64,000 bases of DNA from JAICYJ01 sp963737445 (GTDB lineage Bacteria; Actinomycetota; Thermoleophilia; Gaiellales; JAICJC01). Of this stretch, positions 1-8,276 are shown one piece after another. Below the pieces are notes generated by a model. It searched no databases and was not told where the DNA came from. It was given only the letters and a program-made list of their open reading frames with translations. The stretch spans positions 124,001 to 188,000 of the forward strand of contig CAVTSO010000025.1 in assembly GCA_963737445.1 (NCBI GenBank). Reading direction: 5' to 3'. A program made the position numbers and the translations under genes. The number at the start of each line of letters is the position of its first letter. Position 1 is the first letter of the stretch.

Positions 1-576
1 GCGGAGCCGACGGCCGCCGCCGAACGGGCGGCGGAGGCGCGCGATCGCGTCCACTTCGAGGAGGAGGCGCTCGAGCACGCCGACCAGCTGTACCGGATCG
101 CCCTGCGGCTGAGCGGCTCGCAGCAGACCGCCGAGGAGCTGGTGCAGGAGACCTACCTGCGCGCGTTCCGCGGCTGGCGCGGGTACCGGCCGGGCAGCAA
201 CCTCGCGGCCTGGCTGGCGACCATCCTGCGCAACGTGTTCCTCGACGAGGCCCGCAAGCAGAGCCGTCGCCCGGCCCAGGAGTCGTTCGAGGACACGTCC
301 GAGTACTACCTCTACAACCACCTCTCCGAGGCCGGCGCCGAGCCCCAGGAGGCGGTGCTGAACCGTCTCTCCGGCGGTGCCATCGCCGAATCGCTGGGCG
401 ACATCCCGCCCATGTTCCGCGAGGTGGTGGTGCTGGTCGACATCGGGGATTTCAGCTACCAGGACGCCGCGGACATCCTCGGCATTCCGATCGGCACGGT
501 CATGTCGCGGCTGCACCGCGGACGCCGTGCCCTCAAGCAGGCGTTGGCAAGCAGAGCATCGGAGGACGCGTCATGA
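1..576 (+). CDS. ECF RNA polymerase sigma factor, SigR/SigH type (5' partial)
   Basis: Sigma-70 family factor of the extracytoplasmic-function class, directing RNA polymerase to a stress regulon. The frame is open from base 1, so the start lies outside the window; 191 codons are visible. Region 2 is seen around residues 41-58 (AEELVQETYLRAFRGW), followed by the DNA-melting segment WLATILRNVFLDEAR, and region 4 with the helix-turn-helix ending GTVMSRLHRGRRALKQAL. The stop overlaps the start of the next gene by 4 bases (ATGA). That neighbour is a zinc anti-sigma factor with RsrA spacing, which by analogy with Streptomyces SigR/RsrA makes this a thiol-oxidative-stress sigma factor. The regulon itself is inference; the family is clear. 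Confidence 0.93.
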   Translation, partial: AEPTAAAERAAEARDRVHFEEEALEHADQLYRIALRLSGSQQTAEELVQETYLRAFRGWRGYRPGSNLAAWLATILRNVFLDEARKQSRRPAQESFEDTSEYYLYNHLSEAGAEPQEAVLNRLSGGAIAESLGDIPPMFREVVVLVDIGDFSYQDAADILGIPIGTVMSRLHRGRRALKQALASRASEDAS

Positions 577-815
577 GCCTTGATCCATGTCTGGGCGTCG
601 AGAGCCAGCTGCAGCCCTACCTCGACCGGCAGCTGACGCCGGACGAGGTATCGATGATCGAGCAGCACCTCGGCACCTGCGCCTACTGCCGCGAGCGCTA
701 CCACTTCGAGGCCAAGCTGCGCGACACCGTGAAGACCGTCTGCTGCGGCGATCCCGTGCCGGAGGGGCTGGTCGAACGGGTGCGGCTGCACTGCCGCGGT
801 CAGGGCGCCGCGTAG
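573..815 (+). CDS. Zinc-binding anti-sigma factor, RsrA-like
   Basis: 80-residue ZAS-family anti-sigma factor predicted to hold the upstream ECF sigma factor inactive until its thiols are oxidised. It carries the HxxxCxxC signature (H32, C36, C39) plus an N-terminal C6. The spacing C6-H32-C36-C39 equals that of the zinc ligands in Streptomyces RsrA (26, 4 and 3 residues). Further cysteines occur near the C-terminus (CC around residues 55-56 and one near residue 75). The ATG overlaps the sigma stop, so the two are translationally coupled. Its last 16 bases overlap the convergent nucleotidyltransferase gene. Confidence 0.9.
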   Translation: MSLDPCLGVESQLQPYLDRQLTPDEVSMIEQHLGTCAYCRERYHFEAKLRDTVKTVCCGDPVPEGLVERVRLHCRGQGAA

Positions 816-1348
816 TCGACGTCGCCGGGCTCGGGCAGCCCGCGGCAGTCGATCAGCCTCGCCTCGAGGTCGCGTCCCGGGGTGTCGCCGGCCTCGGGCA
901 GCGCCGCCCAGCAGGCGCGGGGCAGCACCACGGGGTGCGAGCGTCCGCCGCCGTAGTCCGCCGCGCGAACCCCGTGCCCGGCCGCCGCCGTGCGCTGGAT
1001 CGCCCGCGGGTCGAGCCCCGGGCCGTCACCCAGCACCACGAGCGCCTCGTCGATCGGCTCCGGCAGCGCCTCCAGAGCTGCTCTCAGCGATGCTGCCTGC
1101 CCGTCCGCCCAGCGCGGTGCCACTACGGCGACGGCACCGTGCAGGGGCACCTCTGCGGTGATCTCATCGACGCGCGCGCCGAGCACCACCAGCCGCGTGG
1201 CGATCCCGGACCGCTCCACCGCGATCAGCACCCGCTCCAGCATCGTGATGCCCTCGATCAGGTGCAGCTGCTTGGGGCCGCCGAAGCGCCTGCCCTCGCC
1301 CGCGGCCAGCACCACGGCGGCGATCGTGTCGCGGGGTTCGTCGTCCAC
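800..1348 (-). CDS. MobA/MocA-like NTP transferase (molybdopterin cytidylyltransferase family)
   Basis: About 182 residues with a nucleotidyltransferase fold. The N-terminal signature LAAGEGRRFGGPKQ matches the LAAGxGxRxGxxKQ nucleotide-binding loop of MobA/MocA proteins, and VLGDGPGLDPRAI is the metal-binding aspartate segment. Members attach GMP or CMP to molybdenum cofactor, using CTP in the MocA branch; the exact nucleotide cannot be read here. I chose the GTG at 1348 because the family begins a few residues before the loop; a further in-frame ATG at 1393 would add 15 unlike residues and overlap the divergent peptidase start. A molybdate transporter lies elsewhere in the window (18-21 kb). 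Confidence 0.8.
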   Translation of the reverse strand: MDDEPRDTIAAVVLAAGEGRRFGGPKQLHLIEGITMLERVLIAVERSGIATRLVVLGARVDEITAEVPLHGAVAVVAPRWADGQAASLRAALEALPEPIDEALVVLGDGPGLDPRAIQRTAAAGHGVRAADYGGGRSHPVVLPRACWAALPEAGDTPGRDLEARLIDCRGLPEPGDVDYAAP

Positions 1349-1370
1349 GGGCCAACCGTAGCCCGCGTGG

Positions 1371-1376
1371 TAGGTT
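1371..1376 (+). promoter_or_regulatory. Putative -10 box (TAGGTT) for a leaderless pepP-like transcript
   Basis: TAGGTT ends six bases before the ATG at 1383 and no Shine-Dalgarno stretch is present. Such a TANNNT box just before the start codon recurs in the window and fits leaderless transcription. No -35 box is recognisable. Confidence 0.4.
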
Positions 1377-1382
1377 GCCGCC

Positions 1383-2534
1383 ATGACTGACAACCTGCTT
1401 ATTCATGCGGATTCCCATCGCGATGCGGACATGTTCGTCGCCACCGGAGTGGCCGTGGTCGATCCGTTCACCTACCTCGAGCTGGACGGGCTGCGCGTGA
1501 TCGTGGCGAGCGTGCTCGAGGCCGACGTGATCCGTCGCGACTCGCGTGCCAGCGATGTCTGGACGGACGACGAGTTCGGCGGCCGCGAGCTGATGGCAAA
1601 GGGCTGGAGCTACCACGACGCCGAGATGGAGGTGGTGCGGCGGGTGCTCGAGAAGGCAGGCGCCCAGGCCGTCGTCGTTCCACCTTCGTTCCCGGTCAGC
1701 CTGGCCGACTACCTGCGCGGAAAGGGCCACACGGTCACCCCCGACCGCGAGGTGTTCGAGCGACGGCGGCGCAGCAAGGACGCGGCCCAGCTGGCCGCGA
1801 TCAACGTCGCCCAGCGTGCAACCGAGCGGGCCTTTCGCTCGGTGCGGGAGTTGCTCGGCTCGGCAACGCCACAGGAGTCGGGCGTGCTGATGGCGGGCGG
1901 CGAGCAGGTAACGTGCGAGCGCGTCCGCGACGCGATCGTGGAAACGTTGCGCGAGCACGGCTGCGAGGGCGAGCCGCCGCTGGTCGGCGCCGGCCCCCGC
2001 GGTGCGCTGGTGCACGATCTCGGCAGGGGACCGATTCACGCCGGCGAGCCGGTGATCGTGGACATCTTCCCGCGCCACGCAGCCAGCCGGTACTGCGCCG
2101 ACATGACCCGCACGTTCTGCTTCGGCGAGGCGCCGGAGCGTCTGGGGGTGATGCACGCCACCGTGCTCGACGCGCTGAAGCGCAGCACCGAGGCGATCAC
2201 CGACGGCGTGGCCGGAACCGTCCCCTGGGAGGTGGCGTGCGACGCGATCGAAGCGGGCGGCTTCCGCACCCAGCGGGGGCTGGCCGAAGGCGAGAGCCTG
2301 GGCGAGGACTTCTTCCACGGCCTCGGGCACGGGGTCGGGATCGAGGTGCACGAGGCGCCGTACATGGGCCTCGGCTGCAAGGAGCCGCTGGCTACCGGCG
2401 ACGTGGTCACGGTCGAGCCCGGCGTCTACCGCAAGGACTTCGGCGGCGTGCGGCTCGAGGACCTGGTGGTCGTCACCGGCGGCGAGCCGGATGTGCTGAC
2501 GCAGTTCGACTACGAGCTTGAGATCCGTCCCTAG
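1383..2534 (+). CDS. M24 family Xaa-Pro aminopeptidase
   Basis: 383-residue dinuclear-metal aminopeptidase, removing N-terminal residues that precede proline in the cytosol. The C-terminal pita-bread domain shows the expected ligands in order: VIVDIFPRH (first Asp), CADMTRTF (second Asp), HGLGHGVGIEVHE (His), TVEPGVY (Glu) and VRLEDLVVV (last Glu). The N-terminal 150 residues form the smaller creatinase-like domain. The gene is divergent from the nucleotidyltransferase and stops one base before a long inverted-repeat element. Family assignment is firm; the physiological peptide substrate is unknown. Confidence 0.9.
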   Translation: MTDNLLIHADSHRDADMFVATGVAVVDPFTYLELDGLRVIVASVLEADVIRRDSRASDVWTDDEFGGRELMAKGWSYHDAEMEVVRRVLEKAGAQAVVVPPSFPVSLADYLRGKGHTVTPDREVFERRRRSKDAAQLAAINVAQRATERAFRSVRELLGSATPQESGVLMAGGEQVTCERVRDAIVETLREHGCEGEPPLVGAGPRGALVHDLGRGPIHAGEPVIVDIFPRHAASRYCADMTRTFCFGEAPERLGVMHATVLDALKRSTEAITDGVAGTVPWEVACDAIEAGGFRTQRGLAEGESLGEDFFHGLGHGVGIEVHEAPYMGLGCKEPLATGDVVTVEPGVYRKDFGGVRLEDLVVVTGGEPDVLTQFDYELEIRP

Positions 2535-2620
2535 ATGATTGATTCCACGGGATGCGTGGATGAGGGGCGCGGGATGTTGCAGACAAGATCCAGCGCCGCG
2601 TAGCTCGTGGAATCAATCAT
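2535..2620. repeat. Long imperfect hairpin element, copy 1 (86 bp)
   Basis: Ends are a perfect 15-base inverted repeat (ATGATTGATTCCACG at 2535-2549; its complement at 2606-2620). Pairing extends about ten more bases with G-U wobbles on the + strand RNA. It fills the gap between two convergent genes and starts directly after the pepP-like stop codon. A second, longer copy is at 6013-6175. It could be a MITE, a bidirectional terminator or a structured RNA; no target-site duplication is evident. Confidence 0.75.
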
Positions 2621-2636
2621 CCTGGTCGAAGGCGGT

Positions 2637-3899
2637 TCAGGCCGTCAGGATGTCGAAGAACCGCTGCTCGTCCTCGAACGGGCCGACCAGGCTGAAGTTG
2701 AGTCCGTCGTCGACGACCACCTGCCGCGCCACCCGCTGGATGTCCTCGACCGTCACGGCCTCGACGCCGTCCAGCACCTCGTCGATCTCGGCCACCCGGT
2801 CCTCGAGTACCTCGCGGCGCAGCCCGAACATGAGCAGTCCCTTGGGATCCTCGAGCTGCAGCACCATGCGGCCCTTCAGGTAGTTCTTGCAGCGGCGCAG
2901 CTCGTCGTCGGCGATCGGCTCGTCGGCGATCTTCCGGAACTGGGCCACGATGGTGGCCACCGCCTGGTCGATCCGCTCGGTGTCGACGCCGGCCTGGGCG
3001 AACAGGGTGCCGGTGTCGTGGTAGCTCTGGTGGTAGCCGAAGACGTAATAGGCGAGCCCGAGCCGCTCGCGCACCTCGATGAACAGGCGCGAGGACATGC
3101 CGCCGCCCAGCACCGCGGTCAGCACCTGCATCGCGTAGCGGTCGGGGCTGGTGGTCTGGACGCCGCGGACACCAAGCCGCAGGTGGGCCTGGTCGGAGTC
3201 GCGGGTCTCGAGCAGCACCCGCGGCTCGGTCTGGACGAAATCGACCGGGCTCCAGTCGCCGCTGGGCCGGTCGTCGAGGTGGCCGAACTGGGCCTCCACC
3301 TCGGCCAGGAAGTCGCCGTCGACCGCTCCGGCGGCGCCCACCACCATCCGCCGCGGCGTGTACCAGTCGTGCAGGTAGTCGACGAACGTCTGCCGGTTGG
3401 CCGCCCGGATCGTCTCCTTGGTGCCGATGATGTCCCAACCCAGCGGCTGGTCGCCGAACAGGAGCGTCTCGTAGACCGAATCGATCCGGTCACGGGGGGT
3501 GTCCACGTACATGTTCAGCTCCTCGATGATCACGCCCTTCTCGCGCTCGATCTCCTCCGCGTCGAAGCGCGACGAGAGCAGCTGGTCGGCCAGCACGTCC
3601 AGGGCCAGGGCGCGGTGCTCGGCCGCGCACTTGATGTAGTAGCCGGTGTACTCCTTGCCGGTGAACGCGTTGAACTCACCGCCGATGCCGTCCACCTCGG
3701 CCGAGATGTCCTTGGCGGTGGGTCGCTTCTGCGTGCCCTTGAAGAACATGTGCTCGGCGAAGTGGGCGATGCCGTTTGTCTCGCGGCTCTCGTAGCGGCT
3801 GCCCGCGGCCAGCATCACCATCACCGCCACCGACTTGGCGCCGGTCATGGGGTGGGTGACGACGCGCAGGCCGTTGGGAAGCACGGATTTGGTGAACAT
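2637..3899 (-). CDS. M16 family zinc metallopeptidase (processing-peptidase/PqqL-like)
   Basis: 420-residue M16 peptidase. The inverted zinc motif HxxEH is H46-F-A-E49-H50, with the downstream glutamate region around ENV-equivalent residues 120-130 (EIEREKGVIIEELNMY). This length is typical of the bacterial single-chain M16B enzymes that resemble mitochondrial processing peptidase beta. The ATG at 3899 gives the canonical N-terminus (MFTKSVLPNGLRVV). In many Actinobacteria this gene follows polynucleotide phosphorylase; here it stands alone, with a hairpin element beyond its 3' end. The enzyme family is certain and the substrates are not known. Confidence 0.9.
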   Translation of the reverse strand: MFTKSVLPNGLRVVTHPMTGAKSVAVMVMLAAGSRYESRETNGIAHFAEHMFFKGTQKRPTAKDISAEVDGIGGEFNAFTGKEYTGYYIKCAAEHRALALDVLADQLLSSRFDAEEIEREKGVIIEELNMYVDTPRDRIDSVYETLLFGDQPLGWDIIGTKETIRAANRQTFVDYLHDWYTPRRMVVGAAGAVDGDFLAEVEAQFGHLDDRPSGDWSPVDFVQTEPRVLLETRDSDQAHLRLGVRGVQTTSPDRYAMQVLTAVLGGGMSSRLFIEVRERLGLAYYVFGYHQSYHDTGTLFAQAGVDTERIDQAVATIVAQFRKIADEPIADDELRRCKNYLKGRMVLQLEDPKGLLMFGLRREVLEDRVAEIDEVLDGVEAVTVEDIQRVARQVVVDDGLNFSLVGPFEDEQRFFDILTA

Positions 3900-3942
3900 G
3901 GCCGCTATCGTAGACGGCCCGGCGGGCCGATGCCGGTGAGCG

Positions 3943-5157
3943 TCAGCGGGTGCCGACCGGGCCGTTCGCCCTGCAGCTCTGGATCAGGGTCGCGGGATGG
4001 CCGTCGGCCGCGTCGCGGTACATCTTGCGGGTGAACTGGATGCCGCCGTCGGAGGCGAAGATGGCGAACGGTGGCTTCGTGCCGGCGGGCGGCGCCACGT
4101 TCTCGGGTGAGCCGGCGGGTGCGACCACGACGTGGTGTGTCAGCAGGTCGTCGAGCGCCGCGTGTGCCTGCCCAGCGGCGGCCATGTTCCCTGAGCGGAT
4201 CGCGTCCACCCAGTAGCACTCCCACGCCGTCTGCGAGATCGCCACTGCGGTGCCGCCCGGCTGGCTGCGCGACGTGACGGTGTCGGGCGGGAGCGTGCGG
4301 TCCGGCCAGCGCTCGCCCGGAGGCAGGGTCAGCCGGCGAGTGGCGTCGCGGTACAGCCGCCGCCACTCGCGGGGGCTCTTGACGATGGTGGTGTCCGTAT
4401 GCCAGCCGAACAGGTTGAACCCCGTCACGGCGAAGGCGGTGCCCGCGGTCAGGCACAGGACGGCCAGGGCGATGCAGCCGATCAGCAGCCGCCGCCTGCC
4501 GGAGCGGCTGATCTGCGGCTGCTCGTGGTCCTGCGGAGTCGCCACGATCCGCGCGAACAGCGCATCGCGGTCGATCGCGTCGGTGATGTCGGGCTGGGCC
4601 CGCTCAAGACGATCCATACTGCGGCTCATGTCGACTCCATTCCGACGGTGTGAGATCCGTTGATGCGCGCCCTGCTGCGCCGAGAGCGCCTGCTCGAAGC
4701 GCCGCCGCGCGCGGTACAGCCGGACGCGGAAGGCGACCGGGCTGATGCCCGCCACCGTGGCCGCCTGGGCCGGTGTCAGGTCGTCCCAGCTCACGAGCAA
4801 GAGCGCGTCGCGGTCGGCGGGGAGGAGCTCCATCAGGGCGGCGGTCACGGCCGGGTCGCCGCTCTCGGCCTCTGGCGCGGGCACCTCGGCGTGCTGCTCG
4901 TCGAGGGCTGCCTGGCGCCCGGTGCGGCGGCGCTCGGCCATCAACAGGTTGCGGGCCGTGACGAACAGCCACGGCCTGGGGTCGTCGGCCGGAAGCGACG
5001 GCAGCCTGCGCCAGGCGATGGTCATCACCTCGGCGGCGATGCCCTCCGGGTCGCGGCTGCCCCGCGCGGCTGCGTATCGCACGATCGAGCCGAGGTTCTG
5101 AAAGACCTCGGCGAAGCGGGCCTCGGCGCTCTCGGCCTGGGTGCGGGTGTGGGTCAT
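3943..5157 (-). CDS. ECF sigma factor fused to a single-pass membrane protein
   Basis: One open frame of 404 codons. Residues about 1-160 are an ECF sigma factor: region 2 includes AAEVMTIAWRRLP and PWLFVTARNLLMAERRR, and region 4 is LTPAQAATVAGISPVAFRVRLYRARRRF. From about residue 178 a second domain begins (MSRSMDRLERAQPDITDAID) with one strong transmembrane helix (LLIGCIALAVLCLTAGTAFA) and an unrecognised exterior domain. An internal ATG at 4629 is preceded by GGAG five bases upstream, as if two genes had fused or a second product is also made. I chose the ATG at 5157, preceded by AGGT, over 5172. The pairing resembles sigma/anti-sigma modules, but the C-terminal part matches no anti-sigma family I know. 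Confidence 0.8.
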   Translation of the reverse strand: MTHTRTQAESAEARFAEVFQNLGSIVRYAAARGSRDPEGIAAEVMTIAWRRLPSLPADDPRPWLFVTARNLLMAERRRTGRQAALDEQHAEVPAPEAESGDPAVTAALMELLPADRDALLLVSWDDLTPAQAATVAGISPVAFRVRLYRARRRFEQALSAQQGAHQRISHRRNGVDMSRSMDRLERAQPDITDAIDRDALFARIVATPQDHEQPQISRSGRRRLLIGCIALAVLCLTAGTAFAVTGFNLFGWHTDTTIVKSPREWRRLYRDATRRLTLPPGERWPDRTLPPDTVTSRSQPGGTAVAISQTAWECYWVDAIRSGNMAAAGQAHAALDDLLTHHVVVAPAGSPENVAPPAGTKPPFAIFASDGGIQFTRKMYRDAADGHPATLIQSCRANGPVGTR

Positions 5158-5245
5158 GCTGCTACCTGTCATTGGACGCCGAAAGTGTTACACCCGGTGG
5201 CGCCGTGATGCCGATCACGCCCCGTCGTGTGCGACACTCGCGGTG

Positions 5246-6013
5246 ATGAGCGCAGACGTGACAGCTGAGTCCGTGGACATCGCGGCGGCTGACGGCACTG
5301 CGGATGCGATCTTCGTGCGACCGGCGGTAGACGGGCCGCATCCGGGCGTGCTGCTGTACATGGATGCCTACGGAATCCGGCCCGCGCTCGAGGCGCACGC
5401 CGCGCGGCTGGCCGCGGGCGGCTACTGCGTGCTGGTGCCAAACGTGTTCTACCGGCACGGCCGCTCACCGGTGCTCGAGAACCTCGAACAACTGATGCAG
5501 TCGGAGGACCGCTCGGCTTTGTTCGCGCAGCTCGGCCCCAAGATCCAGGCGGTCACGCCGGAGGCTTCGAACGCCGATGCCAACGCCTGGCTGGGGTTCC
5601 TGGACGATCGCGCGGAGGTGCGCGACGGCCCGATCGGCACGGTCGGCTACTGCATGGGCGGACGCTTCAGCCTCCGCTTGGCGGGAGAGTTCCCCGAGGC
5701 GGTGGCGGCGGCCGCCAGCTTCCACGGCGCCGGCATGGCCACCGACCAGCCTGACAGCCCGCACCTGGCCGCCGTGCACGCGACCGGCGAGCTCTACATC
5801 GGCCACGCGGACAACGACCGGGGGATGGGCCCGGAGCAGATGGGGCGGCTGACACGGGCGCTGGCCGAGGCTCACGTGCGCCACACCGCGGAGCTGTACG
5901 TGGGTTCGCTGCACGGCTGGACCCAGACCGACGCGCAGGTCTACGACGAGGCCGCCACCGAGCGGCACTGGTCACGACTGCTGGAGCTGTTCGGCCGCGT
6001 GCTTTCGCCCTGA
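5246..6013 (+). CDS. Dienelactone hydrolase family protein
   Basis: 255-residue alpha/beta hydrolase. The nucleophile elbow is GYCMGGRF with Cys136, as in carboxymethylenebutenolidase, and the catalytic histidine is His223 in GSLHGW; an aspartate near residue 190 (HADNDRG) completes the triad. These enzymes open lactone rings in chlorocatechol degradation, but many genomic homologues act on other esters and there are no catechol genes nearby. The start at 5246 removes an unlikely 35-residue extension. The stop codon abuts the second hairpin element. Confidence 0.88.
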   Translation: MSADVTAESVDIAAADGTADAIFVRPAVDGPHPGVLLYMDAYGIRPALEAHAARLAAGGYCVLVPNVFYRHGRSPVLENLEQLMQSEDRSALFAQLGPKIQAVTPEASNADANAWLGFLDDRAEVRDGPIGTVGYCMGGRFSLRLAGEFPEAVAAAASFHGAGMATDQPDSPHLAAVHATGELYIGHADNDRGMGPEQMGRLTRALAEAHVRHTAELYVGSLHGWTQTDAQVYDEAATERHWSRLLELFGRVLSP

Positions 6014-6175
6014 TGATTGATTCCACGGGCTGCGTGGCTCTGGGGCTGGTGCGAGCCGCCCCAGACGCCACGATCGCCCTTGAACAGGCTTCATTCAGCC
6101 TGCCCTGCGGTCGATCCCGTCGTCTGGAACGCCTCGTCCTGCGCCCATAGCCGCGGATCTCGTGGAATCAACCAT
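6013..6175. repeat. Long imperfect hairpin element, copy 2 (163 bp)
   Basis: Same termini as copy 1: ATGATTGATTCCACG at 6013-6027, and CGTGGAATCAACCAT at 6161-6175 (one mismatch); pairing continues to about 32 positions. The interior folds further: CCAGACG (6061-6067) pairs with CGTCTGG (6121-6127), and CAGGCT/AGCCTG (6085-6102) forms a short hairpin. Copies 1 and 2 share about 25 terminal bases on each side but different centres. Like copy 1 it exactly fills the gap between convergent genes. Confidence 0.75.
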
Positions 6176-7349
6176 CTACTCCACCTCCGCCAGCTTGCGC
6201 TCCAGCAGCCGCCGCTCGGCGTCGTCGTGCACCAGCTCCAGCGCCCGCCGGTAGGCGTTGCGGGCCTCGTCGGTGCGGCCCAGTCGCCGCAGCATCTCGC
6301 CGCGGGTCGAGTGCAGGTAGCGGTAGTCGTCGAGGTCGATGCGATCGACGATCGCGAGGCCTGCCGACGGCCCCTCCACCTCGGCTACGGCGACCGCGCG
6401 GTTCAGCTCTACCACCGGCGAACCGGTCAGCCGTGACAGCTCGCCGTAGAGCGCGGCGATCTGGGGCCAGTCGCGAGGCCGGTCGGCGTGCAGCGAGGCG
6501 ATCGCCGCCTGCACGACATAGGGCCCGTGCCCGCGCAGCGCCAGCGCCCGGTCGAGCACGGTGCGGCCGTCCTCGATCTGGGCCGCGTCCCAGAGCGCGT
6601 GGTCCTGGTCGTCCAGCAGCACCAGATCGTCGCCCCGGAACCGTGCCTCGCGGCGGGCATCGAGCAGCAGCATCAGCGCCAGCAGCCCCTGCACCTCGGG
6701 CTCGTCCGGCATCAGTTCGGCCAGCGCACGGCCCAGCCGGATCGCCTCGGCGGCCAGGTCGCCGCGGCCCGCCGTACCCCTCGTTGAAGATCAGGTAGAC
6801 GATCGCGAGCACCGCGTCCAGGCGCTCGGGTAGCAGGTGGGCGGGCGGCACCCGGAACGGGATGCCGGCGGCCGCGATCTTGCGCTTGGCCCGCACCAGC
6901 CGCTGGGCCATGGTCGGCTCCGGCACCAGGAAGGCGCGTGCGATCTCCGCCGTCGTAAGTCCGCCCAGCGCGCGCAGGGTCAGCGCCACCTGCGCGTCGG
7001 TGGCAAGGGCGGGATGGCAGCAGGTGAACAGCAGCTCCAGCCGCTCGTCCGGAAATATGGTCGTGTCGTCCATCTCCACCTCCGCGGCCTCGGGGGCCTG
7101 GAGCCGTCGCGTCTTTGCGGCCAGCGTGCGGTCGCGCCGGATCCGGTCGATCGCGCGGTTTCGGCCGGTCGCGATCAGCCAGGCGCCGGGGTTGGCCGGC
7201 GTACCGTCCACCGGCCAGCGCCTGGCCGCGATCGCGAACGCCTCCTGCGCGGCTTCCTCGGCGAGGTCGAAGTCGCCGAGGAAGCCGATCAGCGTGGCGA
7301 GCACGCGCCCCCACTGGTCGCGGAAGGCCTGCTCGAGCGGTGCTACCAC
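6176..7349 (-). pseudogene. SigJ/ECF42-like RNA polymerase sigma factor (DUF6596 type), frameshifted
   Basis: Two frames together give a complete member of the sigma family with a TPR-like C-terminal extension. The first (from GTG 7349) carries regions 2 and 4 (FAIAARRWPVDGTP; FTCCHPAL; LTTAEIARAFLVPEPTMAQRLVR) up to AIVYLIFNEGY. The second resumes at GDLAAEAIRLGRALAELMPDEPE and ends at 6176 with LLERKLAEVE. The break lies at about 6765-6775 in a G/C-rich run, where several residues usual in the family are also missing. The gene overlaps the upstream YCII-domain gene by 7 bases; this sigma/YCII pairing is common in Actinobacteria. It could be a real null allele or a sequence error. Confidence 0.85.
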
Positions 7350-7702
7350 TCGACCACCGGGCGTACCTCGATGGCACCGCCCATGGAGGCCGCGGGGATG
7401 CTGGCCGCCAGCTCGATGGCGGCGTCGAGATCGTCCGCTTCGAAGATCAGGTACCCGCCAAGCGCCTCCTTGGTCTCGACGAACGGGCCGTCGGTGGTCA
7501 GCGTGCGGCCGTCCTGCACCCGCACCGTGGTGGCGGTCTCGGGCGGCGCCAGACCGAGACCGGCCGTCACGCCCGGGTTCTCGTTGATCTTCTGGTAGGC
7601 GGCGTAGACGGCCTGCTGCTCTTCCTGCGACAGCCGCGCCCAGTCCTCCGGCGAGTTTGGCGTGGGGGTGGTGCCCTGGTGGATCAGGAGCATGTACTTC
7701 AA
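7343..7702 (-). CDS. YCII-related domain protein (DGPF family)
   Basis: 119-residue ferredoxin-like-fold protein of the YCII/DGPF family. It contains the hallmark LTTDGPFVETKEALGGY and begins LKYMLLIHQG. I place the start at the TTG 7702 because AAGGAGGA sits a few bases upstream; the frame also extends further 5' without a plausible signal. These small proteins are typically encoded just ahead of ECF sigma factors with long C-terminal extensions, as here, and are presumed partners of them; the biochemical role is unknown. Confidence 0.85.
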   Translation of the reverse strand: MKYMLLIHQGTTPTPNSPEDWARLSQEEQQAVYAAYQKINENPGVTAGLGLAPPETATTVRVQDGRTLTTDGPFVETKEALGGYLIFEADDLDAAIELAASIPAASMGGAIEVRPVVEW

Positions 7703-7777
7703 GGTGTCCTCCTTCGTGGGATCGTCGTGTCTAGACGAAGGGGGTGGCTGTTTCTCGACACCCACGGCATCGGAAGC

Positions 7778-8271
7778 TCAGATTCGCCGCAGTGGCTCAC
7801 CCAGGCCGGCCGGCGGTTCCACCAACTCCAAGATCGTGCCCAGCTGCGCCTGCGTGTCCAGGTACGCGAACTTGCCGCTGCCGCCGGTGCCGAACCCCTC
7901 GCCGCTCGAGATCACCTCGATGCCGTCGGCCGCTGCTGCGCCGGTGAGGTCGTCGACCGACTCCACGATTGCGGCGATGTGGTGCAGGCCCTCGCCGCGC
8001 TCGTCCAGCCGATCCTGGTAGATGCACGGACCGGACAGGGGCTGGAGGATCTCGACCTGGGGCGCGAGTCGTTCAGCGCCACCAGCGTATGTGCCGTGGC
8101 CGGCCGGCCGCGCATCTCGTAGCGGCTCATCGTGTGCGGGCCGAACTCGTAGACGCGCCACGGCCCGTTTCCGACCAGCGCCGTGTGCCCGGCTGCCGCC
8201 GCGTCCAGGTCGCGCACCACGATGGCGATCTGGAAGATGGAGAGCTCCAGGACAGACCCTGCAGGCGCCAT
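7778..8271 (-). pseudogene. VOC/glyoxalase-family protein, frameshifted
   Basis: The first frame (ATG 8271) encodes a typical VOC N-terminus, LSIFQIAIVVRDLDAAAA, through HTLVALNDS. The second frame continues from VEILQPLSGPCIYQDRL and GLHHIAAIVESVDD to the end at 7778. A single-base slip at about 8058-8072 would join them into one protein of about 164 residues related to the methylmalonyl-CoA-epimerase-like VOC branch. The IS110 element lies only about 6-10 bases upstream of the ATG, so the native promoter was probably displaced. A sequencing slip is as likely as real decay. Confidence 0.75.
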
Positions 8272-8276
8272 GCGTT

